This document shows positions 23,305 through 35,085 of a stretch of 64,000 nt of DNA, in pieces. The notes under the pieces are model-generated. The model made no database searches, was not told the DNA's origin, and saw only the letters and a list, made by a program, of their open reading frames with translations. This DNA is from Iris pallida (lineage: Eukaryota > Streptophyta > Magnoliopsida > Asparagales > Iridaceae). Each line of letters opens with the position of its first letter. The first letter of the stretch is position 1. The stretch is from assembly GCA_029216955.1 (NCBI GenBank), contig JANAVB010004180.1, positions 1 to 64,000 of the forward strand, in the 5' to 3' direction. The position numbers were made by a program, and so were the translations under genes.

Positions 23305-24330
23305 CTCAAACTCCAAGGGCCTCCGGTGGCTATCGGTCCAGTGCCGATGTCTGTCCTGCGCCACGCGAAGTCTGTCCCTGATGAGCTTCACCTTCTCGGC
23401 CGCATCCACAATCATCTTGGCCCAACAAAGCTCGCTCACCAACATCATCCCAGGATAAGGGTGTACGGCACCTACGCCCGTACAGAGCCTCAAAAGGTGA
23501 CATCTCAATGCTGGCCTGGAAACTATTGTTGTAGGCAAACTCCACCAAATAAAGATGATCCTCCCAGGAACCTCCAAAGTCCAGGACGCACGTCCGTAGC
23601 ATATCCTCAAGAGTTGAATAGTACGCTCGGACTGTCCGTCCGTCTGGGGGTGGTATGCAGTACTAAACTTGAGCTGAGTGCCCAAGCTGGTCTGCAGACT
23701 CCTCCAGAAGTGGGAAGTAAAACGGCTATCCCGATCTGAGACGATGCTGATCGAAACTCCGTGGATCCTGACTATCTGCCGCATATACATCTTCGCCAGC
23801 CTCTCTGTAGACGTACCCACCTTGAATGGCAAAAAGTGGGCTGATTTGGTCAACCTGTCAACGATGACCCAAATCGCGTCTTTCTTCATGGAGTACGCGG
23901 CAATCCTGAAACGAAATCCATCATGATATGCTCCCATTTCACTCGGGAATAGGCAGCGACTGTAATAATCCACCGGGCCTCTATCTCTCTGCCTTGACCT
24001 ACTGACAGACCAAGCACCTAGCTACAAAGTGGGACACCTCCTGCTTCATTCCTGACCACCAAACATGCTCCCGCAGATCTCGGTACATCTTGTTGGCACC
24101 CGGGTGTATAGAGTACTGAGATCTGTGGGCCTCTTGTATAACCTGCTCTCTGAGCTCCCCACTAGGCACACATAACCTGGCACCGTGCCTCAGGGCACCA
24201 TCTTCTGTAAGTGAAAACTCAGGATCCTCCACTCCTATACTGATCTGCTCTCTGATACTCTGCAAAGCTACATCCTCGAGCTGGGCCGCCTTGATCCTGT
24301 CTATCAAGTCCGACTGAATCTGTATCCCCC
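23305..24330 (-). pseudogene. Element A integrase, zinc-binding and catalytic domains
   Basis: The HHCC region is read at about 24150-24000 (EAHRSQYSIHPGANKMYRDL, then CLVCQ). The catalytic core follows, with MMDFVSGL near 23945-23915, [18 protein letters not shown] at about 23755-23700, and [15 protein letters not shown] at about 23660-23615, giving the D, D and E positions. Frameshifts near 23990, 23910 and 23600 split the domain. A tail with [17 protein letters not shown] leads to the candidate intron. Confidence 0.92.
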
Positions 24331-24359
24331 ATAGCTGCATCTGTACTCCGGGCACGATC

Positions 24360-24900
24360 ACCTCAATCCCAAGGCTCTCCAAGTCGGCAAGCAGATGCGA
24401 TCCATGGTCAAACACATGGCTGTCGGATACCTACTCAAGGCATCTGCAACCACATTGGCCTTCCCTGGGTGGTACCGAAGTAGGATGTCAAAATCATTCA
24501 TCAACTCTAACCATCTGCGCTGTCTCATGTTCAACTCCTTCTGAGTGAACATACTTAAGCTCTTGTGATCTGTGAAGATCTCCACCCTCTCACCATACAG
24601 ATAATGCTTCCACAGCTTCAAAGCAAAAATCACTGCTGCCAGCTCCAGGTCGTGGATAGGGTAGTTCTTCTCATGGACGTAACTGCCTGGAAGCATAGGC
24701 AATCACCTTCCCGTGCTGCTGCAACACACAGCCCAGCCCCTTCCTGAAGCATTACTATAAATAGTGAATCCACCTGATCCTGAAGGCAACGTCAGAATCG
24801 GAGCTGTCGTCAGCCGCTTCTTCAACTCATCAAAAGATGTCTGACACTCCTCTGACAAACATACTCAGCATCCTTCCGGGTCAACCGTGTCAACGGCTCT
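24360..24900 (-). pseudogene. Element A RNase H
   Basis: Motifs are [48 protein letters not shown] and [15 protein letters not shown] at about 24670-24430. The first catalytic Asp region lies upstream in a different frame (24790-24720). The reading is interrupted by small indels, but side-chain conservation is high. Confidence 0.88.
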
Positions 24901-24904
24901 GCAA

Positions 24905-25742
24905 CCCGGGAGAAATCCTGCACGAATCTCCGATAGTATCCTGCCAGCCCCAGGAAACTCCTGAGCTCTGCAACTGAAGTCGGCGCTGCCCATGCCTCAA
25001 CTGCTAAATCTTCTTGGGGTCAACTGAGATACCATCTCAAGTCACAACGTACCCCAAGAAGTCCACCCGGTCCAAGAAAAACTCACACTTGGAGAGTTTT
25101 CCATAAAGCTCCTTCCTGAGAATCTCCAGTACTATCCGCAGATGCTCCTCGTGCTCCTCCTCAGTCTTGGAATATCAAGATATCATCAAAAACACCACTA
25201 AAAACTGATCCAGATACTGATGGAATACCTTGTTCATAAGGTTCATAAACACAGCTGGTGCATTGGTTAGCCCAAACGGCATAACCAAAAACTCGAACTG
25301 CCCGTACCGCGTCCTGAAGCGGTCTTGGGAATTCCTCCCCCTTCACCTTCACCTGGTGATATCCTGACCTCAGATCAATCTTGGAAAACACCGAGCTCCG
25401 CTCAACTGGTCAAATAGATCGTCAATCCGCGGCAGTGGGTATTTGTTCTTGATCGTGAGGTTGTTGAGTTCCCTATAGTCAATACACATGCGTACTGACC
25501 CATCCTTCTTCGGCACAAAACACTGGTGCACCCCATGGCGACGAACTTGAGCGGATGAAGCCCTTGGCCTGAAGCTCATCCACCTGTTTCTTCAGCTCCA
25601 CTAGCTCGCTGTTGTTCACCCGATAGACATGCTGAGAGATGGGTTCCGCTCCTGGAACCAAGTCTATCGAGAACTCTATGTCTCTGTCTGGTGGCAGTCC
25701 CGGCAACTCCTCTGGGAAAACATCCATATACTCTGCTATCAA
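24905..25742 (-). pseudogene. Element A reverse transcriptase
   Basis: The RT entry motif [20 protein letters not shown] is at 25725-25665, followed by [36 protein letters not shown] (about 25500-25440), [14 protein letters not shown] (about 25390-25345) and the catalytic FDDILIF near 25190-25170. At least four frame changes occur. Several fall in short homopolymer runs, so some may be assembly errors rather than true decay. Confidence 0.9.
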
Positions 25743-25904
25743 AGGGTGTGGAATCGCCTGCTCCTCGACCGAGACTCCACAGATGACTCCGCTGCTCTGC
25801 TCTGCTCTGCCTGACGTCTGGAGTACTCGAACTCTGGCTCCCCCGGCGCTCTGAAGAGAACTCTACCCCCTCTGCAATCAATGCTGGCGTGGTGCTGCTC
25901 AACC

Positions 25905-26208
25905 AATCTATGCTAGTACTATATCGTAGTTCGGCAATGGCATTACGAGCAGGCTCACCTCCAACTCACGGCCTCCCAAAACTACTCTCCGATCCTTACA
26001 AATATCACTCACGAGGATAATGCTACCCTGGTCGTAATTTGTAAGTCCTAGGCAATGATTCAGCTATGATACCGTGTCTAATCGCAAAAGATACTGATAT
26101 GAAGCTATGCGAAGTACCAGAATCGAATAAGGCAAATGCTGGACTGGAGTCAAGAAGAATCGAACCTGCAATCAGCTCTCCAGTCATCTCTGTCTCTCCA
26201 TCTGCCAT
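25905..26208 (-). pseudogene. Element A protease
   Basis: The retropepsin-type active site ALFDSGTSHSFIS is read at about 26135-26095, preceded by GSILLDSSPAF. The D-S-G triad is intact. The later motif around the second half (VVLGMDWL in relatives) is at about 25920-25880, in another frame. Confidence 0.85.
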
Positions 26209-26344
26209 GGCGAAAGCTCGCCCCTACTGGCCTCCCTGGCCTGCTGCTGGTGCTGGACGAACCTCTGCTGCTGTGTCGGTAGGGCTGGTCTCCTGCTGGC
26301 CTGCTGGAGCTCTGGCTCCTCCTCCCTGGGCTGCTCGTCCTCCA

Positions 26345-27475
26345 GACCTAGGACAATCCCTCATCTGATGATCTTCTGCTCCGCAAAGAAGGCACTTCCC
26401 GAGCCTCTTTCTGCACTCGTTGAAGACATGCCCAGGCTTCTTGCAGAAGGTGCAACTGACTGTCTGGTGCCTGGGTGCCTGATGCTGAAACTGCTGCTGG
26501 TGCGCTGGCCTCTGCTGAATCGGCTGGCTGGAACTGCCTCAGCTGCTGATACTGGAAGTGGGGCCTCTTAGCCTGGCTCCCGCTGCTGCTGCCTCCAACT
26601 GGGTCTCTCCCCCTCTTGAGCCTAAGCTCAAGGTCATCCTCTACTAGCAAGGCTCCCGTCAAGATCTCCTCAAATGTAGCATCTCTGTTCCCCTTGGTCA
26701 GGGACTTGACCTCCTTGACCAGACCCTTCCGGAACCTCTGGGCTTTCGCCGTCTCGCTCAACCCCTCAACAAACCTACCGAGACGGCCAAACTCTCCTGC
26801 ATACTCCTCTACTGAGAGGCTCCCCTGGACCAAGCTCTCAAACTGCGTCTCCAAGGCTCTGACTGCTGAATCTGGGAAGAACTTCTTCTTGAAGAAGCCC
26901 CTGAACTGCTCCCAAGTCTGCCCTGGTACCCCTACCCTGGGGTCCGACTGATACCAGGTGCGAGCAAGATCTCGCATCCGGCTAGCTGCGGCCTCGATCT
27001 GAAGGTCTGCTAGAATCCTGGCCAAGCGGAAGATCTCCTCCATATGCTCGATCCACTCGCCGGCATACAGGATCCCCTCTGTCCCCATGAAGTCCCTGGG
27101 GCTCATCTTCTGAAACTGCTCGATCCCCGGTGTCCTCGGCTGCTGCACCACTGGTCGAGCTACGGCTGTCGTGACGGCCAACTCCATGCCTCTGTCCTGC
27201 CGAGCTGCTGTCGGTCCATGAACTGCTGGAAATACGCGAACATCTGAGCTGCGTCCACATGTCCTGGAGGCGGTGGCGGCTGGAAAGGATCCTCTGGAAT
27301 GACCGGGTCCTGCCTCCCAGTCGGAGGATGCATACCCCCTGCTGCGGCTGCCGAGGTCTCAAACGAGCTGAGGTGGCAAGAGCTGCAGTCCCTGGCCTCG
27401 CCGTGCTGGCTGAGAGGTAGCAGTCCCCTCTATAGCATCCTCATGAATGGCACGCTGCGATCTAGTCTCTACCAT
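26345..27475 (-). pseudogene. gag: Element A gag
   Basis: A likely start ATG at 27475 gives MVETRSQRAIHEDAIEG. A frameshift follows, then a long frame (27187-26348) with the gag core: DFMGTEGILYAGEWIEHMEE, ARTWYQSDPRVGVPGQTWEQ and SVEEYAGEFGRLGRFVEG. After another shift two zinc knuckles are read in a row at about 26455-26350: CTFCKKPGHVFNEC and CLLCGAEDHQMRDC. Size and order fit a Tekay-like gag. Confidence 0.9.
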
Positions 27476-27689
27476 CCTGAAGATAGACAAACAAGAGTAT
27501 CAATTTATGAGAAAGAAGCGAAATAACAAAGGCGGACAATTATAATTCAAAGGATCAGCTGACAAAAGGATTTAGATGGCAATAAAAGGAATTTTCCTAA
27601 AGTGATTGAATATCTTAAAATTAATGTCCTATATCCTATAGCAGGCTGCAGTGATACTCTAGTTCGAGTACCACTACACTTCTAGTTTA

Positions 27690-27707
27690 GACCTGCATGG
27701 GCCACCA
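27690..27707 (-). promoter_or_regulatory. Shared leader block of element A
   Basis: The plus strand reads GACCTGCATGGGCCACCA, nine bases outside the 5' LTR edge at 27717. See element B for the shared copies. Its role as primer site is unproven. Confidence 0.5.
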
Positions 27708-27716
27708 CTAAAAACG

Positions 27717-30700
27717 TGTACGACCCGCACCCACTGTGAGGGTACGAGAACGTAACAACGCCCAGCCTACGCTGCAGTGTCGGCGGGTAGAGCGCTGTTC
27801 TAGGTCAACATACATCTAACTATATATATCTAAACAGTTTATACTCTCCCGAATGGGGTGACATAACAGTAACCCTCAATCACAACTAAGGAAGAGATAG
27901 CACGAAATGAAATAGAACTCAAGGAAGTAAATAGATGAAATAGCAGTAGTCTAAGATAATCCCAGCAATATTCAACAGTACAAGGTCTCAGATAAAATAA
28001 TATATACAACTATAACTCCAAATAAAGTCTAACTAAGACATGTCTCAAGACTGCAAAAAGTAAGATAAGCCTAACTAGTCTAGTCTAGGCAATCGGGGTG
28101 ATCTCCTCAGCTAGAGCTGGGTCCTCCTGAGGGTCCAGCTCGCAGGTGTCATCTAAGGTTGCCCCGTAGTAAGTGTCCAGGCAACTCCTCCTCGTCCTCT
28201 GTATATTTTCAATAGGTCCAGTCAGGACAGGAACGAGTACAGTACATCTCAACAGATCATAGCAGGTTAGAAGATATAATCATGCAGTAGAGTAAGATAC
28301 AAGAACTGAAAGGAAATACATGATGAAATAGAGAGCACTGTATGTAAATAGCTACTGTATATAGAGAACTAATAGTGGCTAGTAAAGCAGAGTACAAGAT
28401 AGCACATGTGAACAAGACAGATTTGTACATGATCTATACTAAGAGTTTGTACATGATCTACACTACAATGGAATTGTTCACATGACTACTAGCACCCCCG
28501 TTTTCCAATCAATACACAAGGATCTAAACAAGTTATGTTATTGTACATGATATCACATGGGGCCCATAAAGGGTACATGATAGTATACATGAGGGCTCCG
28601 TGAACATGAGAGTACAAGATTCACAACAGTGTACATGTATAATGAAAGCACAGGAGTACATGATGAAAGTGAAACGCACATGATACAATGTACCCGATGC
28701 TCCCGAGGGGGATAACATCGCATGAAGAGATCGATATAGTACTAATTCGTGATAATGTCATGACAGCATCAAGTAAGGTAATCTAAAGCAGGAATATAGT
28801 TCTAAACAGGATATGAAATGATCAGAGAATATACTCGCCTGTATCTGAGTGTCCAATATGAAAAGTACCGTCCAAGGAGTGGTGTCTGGCTCCTAATCAG
28901 AACAGCACAAGTCACAACAAGTCCAGAATAGTAAAATGGAGTTCTACTACGCATTCTACATGATTCTAGGTCAATCTAGGCCAAAGTCAACTCTTGGTCA
29001 ACTCTAGAAGTCAAACTAGGTCAACCAAGTCTAATTAAGTCTAAACTAAGCTATTCTAATCTACACTAGCTAGCACAACCCCTAACAAGGCTAGGCAAGC
29101 CTATACTAGCTATATCACAATATAACTTAGCTAATTCTAGAATACCTTATAAGTCTATAACCTCACTATTACACCCATTGATTAACACCACATAATATAT
29201 TACACATATCTAGGCTAGATGTAAAACCTACACCATTAGCTAACATAGAAGTATAGATATAGACATATATGCACTCATACAAATTACACATATATTATTG
29301 TATATGCCTACATACAACCATAGCCTTATACATGTAAGGACTTAGAAATATAGAGAATGAGAGAGAGAGAGAGAGAGAGTGCTTGTGTGTGTGTGAAACA
29401 GAATTGTGTGTGTATAGGTGTAGCTATGTGTGGACAGGTAACAAGTGCAGGAATTACATAACAGTGAAAGAAAACCAAAAATAGTGTGTGTGTGTGTATA
29501 CTTGTGTGTGCAGGAATTAAAACAGTAAAAAAAAAGAGGACTGTGTGGGTGTGCTTTGCAACAATGTGTATGTGTGTGATAGTGTGTGAGAGGGTACAGG
29601 AATTTTCATGACCTTGACACCAAATTAGTAAGAGTGAGGGGGAAACAGAGAATACAGTGTGTGTGTACTGTGCTTGCAGGCAGTAAAATCAGTGAATAAG
29701 GAGAAGGGTTTGTGTGTGTGTGTGTAATATGAATAGTAATAGTGCAGGAACACAACAGTGAAGAAGAGGGAAGCATGTGTGGTGTGTAAACATGTAAGGG
29801 TGAATGCTCAAGACAGTGAATATAACATAAAGACAAGACAGGAAGACATGGCCTAATCTCAGGTTAAGACTTAAAACAAATTCAAGTGTTAGGCAACCCT
29901 GCTAACACCCATAGGTTCAACTGAACAACCAAATAATAGTTCAACAGTCCTACAATAGCTAGTACTCTTAACAAATTGCAACTTGAAACCATAACCCCAT
30001 GTATTTTCTTTAAAACCTTATCAAGGATCAACTGGAATTGCCAGTGTAGGCATGAATGGCAAACAGTGCCATGCTCAGATTTAAGAACAGTAATGGATTG
30101 ATTTAACCCAAATAACAGATCAAAACCCATCTATTCAACATCAATCTTTAACCATAACAAGGTGACATATAGGGAACATATCTAGAATCAAAACTCAGTA
30201 TTAATCATTATCACAAGGGTTAAATCACCAGGCAAAAATAAATTTAAAACTGGGACGAATGGTTAACTGGACAATAGTGTCTGTTAACACATTTGCCCAA
30301 CTATAGGCCAAATTCTAGTATATGAATCTAAAACCTATCCCAACAGTGTAGATCAACTAATCATGAGCTAACAGTTATGTGAGATGCATTGGACATTCGA
30401 AAACATTTGATTAAAAGGATAAAATGGATTTGATAATTGAAGAAAACTGAACAAGTATCAGATCATGGTTAAATCAAATAGGAAATTCAACTAATTATGA
30501 ATCCATTGCTTGGTAATTGAAAACAACCCTCGTGCACAACCCCACACATTCACTTCGTGTCACCCATAGCCTGACACGGCGTGTCCAGTTCATGAATTCA
30601 AAAATAACACACACAGTGAAATGTCAGTGCACTGCCTCGTGCACACGTGCACTTGTTATGTGCACGACACAAGACACGAGGGAGTCTCGTGGTCATACAC

Positions 30701-31947
30701 AGGGGTAGCCACCTATAGGGCTACCTCATGGGCCCACTGGCCTGTGTCCACAACGTGTCAGTGTCGGACACGAGGCCCGTATCAGTGGCCAAAAAACTCG
30801 TGTCCACTGACAGTGCAAAATACGTGCACAGTCGATTCCTACCTAGACACGACACAAGGACACATGGGGCTTGACACACGGGGTGTCAGTCATGGCCCCA
30901 TGCCACGGGTCAAGTCTCGTGTCCAAACAATGTGTCGTGTCCGCTACAGACCCCGATAGCAGGAGAGCACTGTAGCGGTGCGCGCGCGGTCGTGTGCGCG
31001 CGTGTCCACCACATCGAATCGACACAAACGACATGAACTAACCATACAAGAACAGAAATCCACAGACAGATCTAAACTAACATTCCTATTTAAAACATTG
31101 AATAAATACGATCGAAATGCCCTTTGAGGCATTTCGTCGAACACCATGCCCTAGCCCCTGATACGTGTCCAGAATGGACACGAAACCTTCGATACCCAAC
31201 ACAAAAATTATCCAACCTTAGGGGACCCTTAGGGCTTCCTATTCATGAAGAAAATGAAAATCTATGGAGATTTGAGGGAGTTACCTCTAGATGAACCCCC
31301 AATGGAAAAGTCCCCTTTCTAGCTCCTTGCTTGGTATCCCAATCCAATCAAAACAACTCCAAACTGAACCAAGGTTCCAAAATCAGTAAGAACAATAGTA
31401 TTAGAAACTAATGCAACTAGTTTGGGGAATTTAGGACCTAAAATGGATTTATTTGAATTTATTAAGGTAAGAACTCACCTCTTCTTAGAACTTTGGATAA
31501 ACCCTAAAAGAGGCTCGCCGTAAAATCTAGGAGGGACTTTATAGTGGGGGATCCCAAGACACCTAGGTGGCCGGCCAAGTTAGGTTAGGGTAGGGTTAGT
31601 TTGGGCTTGGACCAAGTTAATGGGCTATGGTTTATTTAATTAATACAGACTCTAAGTCATAAGTCATGGCTTATGGCTTTATAATTTCTAAAGCTAATTA
31701 GGTTCTAATGACTTAACCATAGATTAGGCTAGGTTAGACTAGAGTCACAAATCCTAACCAAGGCAAACTAACTAGGGTTAGCTCCTAGGTTGGTCTACAT
31801 GAGTCAATACTAGTCAAAAAATCAAACTAGTCTAAATAATTCCAAAATAATTCCTAAAAAATTCCATAAATTCTAATTAATACTAATAAATTTAAATTAC
31901 CCCAAAAATGACAAATTTACCCTCAAACTAGAAATGTGGTAGTGACA
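27717..31947 (-). repeat. Element A right LTR (5' LTR)
   Basis: The partner of 18497-22712, 4.2 kb. The inner edge reads TGTACGACCC, lacking one C found in the other copy. Landmarks recur in the same order, including the GA repeat (29359-29379), the CGTGTC-rich block (about 30540-31020) and the TATA box (31537-31543). Confidence 0.92.
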
Positions 31948-32053
31948 TCTTAAGTTCGGCACTAATTATGGGGGAGCTATGTCGTTATGTGTGTCCAGGT
32001 ATGGATATTGAATATACAATTATTATTTTGTCAATTATCAATATGGGGTAGAT
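31948..32053 (+). other. Copia 3' non-coding and polypurine tract
   Basis: The sequence resumes after the A target duplication (31948-31952). GGGGGAGCT at 31970-31978 and ATATGGGGTAGAT at 32041-32053 are purine-rich; the latter directly abuts the 3' LTR and is the likely plus-strand primer. Confidence 0.8.
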
Positions 32054-32966
32054 TGTTGACACAAAGTCACAGTCAACCAAACATTGATAACATTGACTAA
32101 ATAATACTTGTGATAATTCAATACGACACACGACGACTACATCCAGTTCAAGCCAGACGACAGCTCATTTTTGTAGATGTGAGTCATTTTTCGAGTCTGT
32201 ACTTTTATATTTTATTGAGTCTAGAATGATTGTAAGCTGAGTTATGTTGGGCTCTTGAGACTCAACCCATAACCTATCCAAATCCATAAAGCTCACATCC
32301 AAAATCAGCCCACTGGACCCTTGGACCCATTCTGTGCTTGGAGACAGAGTTCTGTCCGAACTTGCCTCCACACAGAGTTTGGGCCGAACTCTGTCCCCTA
32401 AAAATTAGCTAATTTTTAGGGCTTGCTGGTTGCTAGTTGTCCAACGGCCAAATATTTGAAAATTTTACCAGAATTCTGGCCGAATTATGCCTGATAAAAA
32501 CCTATAAATAGGCCAAGAATTCTCTCATTTTATTCATCCAATCTTCTCTTCTTTCTCTTAGCTCAATATAAGCCATACCCTTCTTCATCTACTAGCCACA
32601 AGTTTCCTAAGTCTCGAGTGCTCAGCATCTCTCAGTTAGAGTCTTGTGCAAGAGTTCAAGAAGTAGCTTAGAAAATTTCAAGCATCGCCACTGCGATTCA
32701 TTGTAAGAAGTTGACGTGCTCTTCTGAAGTAAAGGCATGGGATGACTACTATTCACAAATAGTGGATTAATCCTGAGCTAGAGTTCTCAGGCCTGGACTA
32801 GTCCCCACGAGAGAAACCAGGTTAAACGGCTGTGTTTGCGTATGCTCTCTTGTCCTTATTTATTTCCGCATTTACTCTGATATTTTTAGATTGTGAAAGA
32901 GTTGAATTTTTAATTGGCTATTATTGCTATAACTCTATTCACCCCTCTAGATGTCATTGTTCTTCA
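32054..32966 (+). repeat. Copia 3' LTR
   Basis: It matches 10057-10989. It carries the 26-bp perfect palindrome at 32396-32421, degenerate copies of the GTTCGGGCCGAAC motif just before it, and TATAAATA at 32503-32510. It ends TTCTTCA, followed by the AGAAG target duplication (32967-32971). Confidence 0.92.
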
Positions 32967-33987
32967 AGAAGGACTAGCTAAAACCCTTACCATATCACCG
33001 GTGTACTTTCTGATTTCCACTAAAGCTCAACCCTGATTAGTTCACCCGACCAAATTGTGGTGGTGATCTACTCGAAGCCCACTACGTGCATGCCACTAGT
33101 AAGCCACTCGATGGAGGCCTCATGTGCTACTTAAACAAAAGTCACTGAATGTACATTTTGAGCCTTGGGGACCTAGCGAACCAACCTGACCACCATAGCT
33201 CAGTCTCTTAGGTAGAAACAATTCTAGGATACCCTAATCTAGTAGGAGTAGTTATCATTGAGATCTTGTCTAGTCCATATAGATTGAAACAAATATTCAT
33301 CCAACCAATGACTGATGTCCAAATAGAGAACCCAATAAGACCACAATCTGGATTTCTCAAATTCGTTCCGTTATGAACCTTGGTTGAATTGGAATTTCGA
33401 GAACGAGATTTCGTATTGCACTGATTGCAAGCCCTCTCTAAAAATAAGGGTTTATTCAATTTAGCAGGTGACTGGACTAGAATAGCCCAATCTAGCGGAT
33501 AAGTCAATAGTTCATAAACCTTCTCTCTATCTGTATCATTGGAAACTCTCTACCGCTCTTAGGACTTCATATTTGCTCTCGGTTAATTTTCTTGTCTTTC
33601 TATTGTAGAGCGACGAAGGACATGCTTGTTGTAATTTTCCAATAATTCTTAATTACTTGTGCGAATTTGTTGCTTGTTAAATTTTGGATTATTTGATAGA
33701 TAGGAGGGGGTAGCAGATGCCATATGCAGTAGATATCAGTTGGTAGAATTGTTAGCAACTAGTTGGAAGGTTATAAAGTTTAGTGACCTGTGTTTTGAGG
33801 GAGTAGTGTGACCTAAGGTGGGTAGAAGTCCTCGAGATTTCGTAAATACCAAATGACTAGAGAAGGTCATAGAAATATTTTGAGAAATTAAATCTGAGTA
33901 GATTAAGATAATAGTAGACTTTAAATTTTAGGGAATAGTCATGAAATAGAATTTCGAGGACGAAGTTATTTTTAAGGTGGATAGATT
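32967..33987 (+). other. Element B internal region, second part (non-coding), with polypurine tract
   Basis: No gene is seen. The frame at 33208-33507 (minus) has no recognised domain. The end holds TTTCGAGGACGAAG and the purine tract AAGGTGGATAGATT (33974-33987), which abuts the right LTR and matches the tracts of A, C, D and E. Confidence 0.8.
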
Positions 33988-34866
33988 TGTAGCTCCCTTC
34001 CCGAAAATCTTGAATTATTTTTATTATTATTACTTATTTGATTTAAATTATGATTTTTAGATTTTTAGAATTTATTTATTTAGTTTTTTTACGGTAGATG
34101 ATTTTAACCATGGTTGAGAGTTGGAGTACAAGGTGACTAGGAATCATGGCACGGATAGCCCAGTGGCGTGCTTTGACTAGTGTTTAGTCATGGTAGGGGA
34201 AGGCCGAGCCATAGTGATGTCCTAACTAGAAAACCAGGCTAAGTTGTGACATTACCCTATAAACGATTTATTTATTAATTTATTGATATTAGGATTTGTA
34301 GGGACCCGACTGTGTCAAATTGGAAACGTACCAGCTCAAGCCCGTGTAGAGATGTTACGTGTGCAGAGACGTCCATTTATGTGTAATTTATTGTACATGT
34401 ATATTTCGTATTTCATGCTAATAGGCTAAGTGAATATTTTCTGAATAACTACTATATGTGTTATATGACATTATATTATTATTTTATTATTTCCTCTAAC
34501 CGATATTTTAGATTCTTATGGATTTTGGGATATATATGTATTTGTGTATATAACCTATAGGCACAATCTTATTTATAAGGGTTAGTATATAAGTTTATAC
34601 AAGACACTTATATACGTAATTGGTAATTTGTCACTGAAATTATATGGATACTAGGTAATTTATAAATAATTTTATTCAATATAGTTGTTATTTTCTGCTA
34701 AACTAATATTTTAGAAATACCATAGCAGTCCTAAATATTGAGATTTTTGAAGATTATAAATAATTATATGTGTTGTGTGTATACATATATACATATATAA
34801 ATAATTATATATGTGCGTATGTGTGTGTGTATATATAAAAAATATATAATATATAGATATATATAT

Positions 34867-34899
<33 letters not shown>

Positions 34900-34949
34900 T
34901 TAATAATATATATTATGTATACGTATTTGGGATAATTATAATATATATA

Positions 34950-35024
<75 letters not shown>

Positions 35025-35042
35025 GAATAATAATATATATAT

Positions 35043-35085
<43 letters not shown>

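Larger units (their letters stand above)
18497..31947 (-). mobile_element. Element A: Ty3/gypsy chromovirus (Tekay/Del-like), full-length
   Basis: The left LTR is 18497-22712, the internal region 22713-27716, and the right LTR 27717-31947. The outer ends are TGTCACGACC at 18497 and TAGTGACA at 31947. Identical five-base flanks TCTTA (18492-18496 and 31948-31952) show a complete, single insertion into the copia element. The minus-strand internal region has gag, protease, RT, RNase H, integrase and chromodomain. It is the innermost and so the youngest insertion of its chain, but many single-base indels break the frames. Confidence 0.93.
10057..32966 (+). mobile_element. Ty1/copia retrotransposon, SIRE/Sirevirus-like, split by element A
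   Basis: LTRs are 10057-10989 (933 bp) and 32054-32966 (913 bp). Both begin TGTTGACACAAAG, and the right one ends TTCTTCA. The target duplication is AGAAG at 10052-10056 and 32967-32971. A Met-tRNA primer site follows the 5' LTR, and a purine-rich tract (ATATGGGGTAGAT) precedes the 3' LTR. The gene order gag, protease, integrase, RT, RNase H is the copia order. SIRE placement rests on the long gag with a coiled coil after the zinc knuckle, the extra envelope-like region after pol, and palindromes in the LTR. Every gene is disrupted. Without element A the copia element would be about 9.5 kb. Confidence 0.9.

Noticed and set aside
33208..33507. 99-residue minus-strand frame in the B internal region
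   Set aside because: Considered as a possible organelle-derived or host fragment, but no motif could be recognised and the frame is within chance length.
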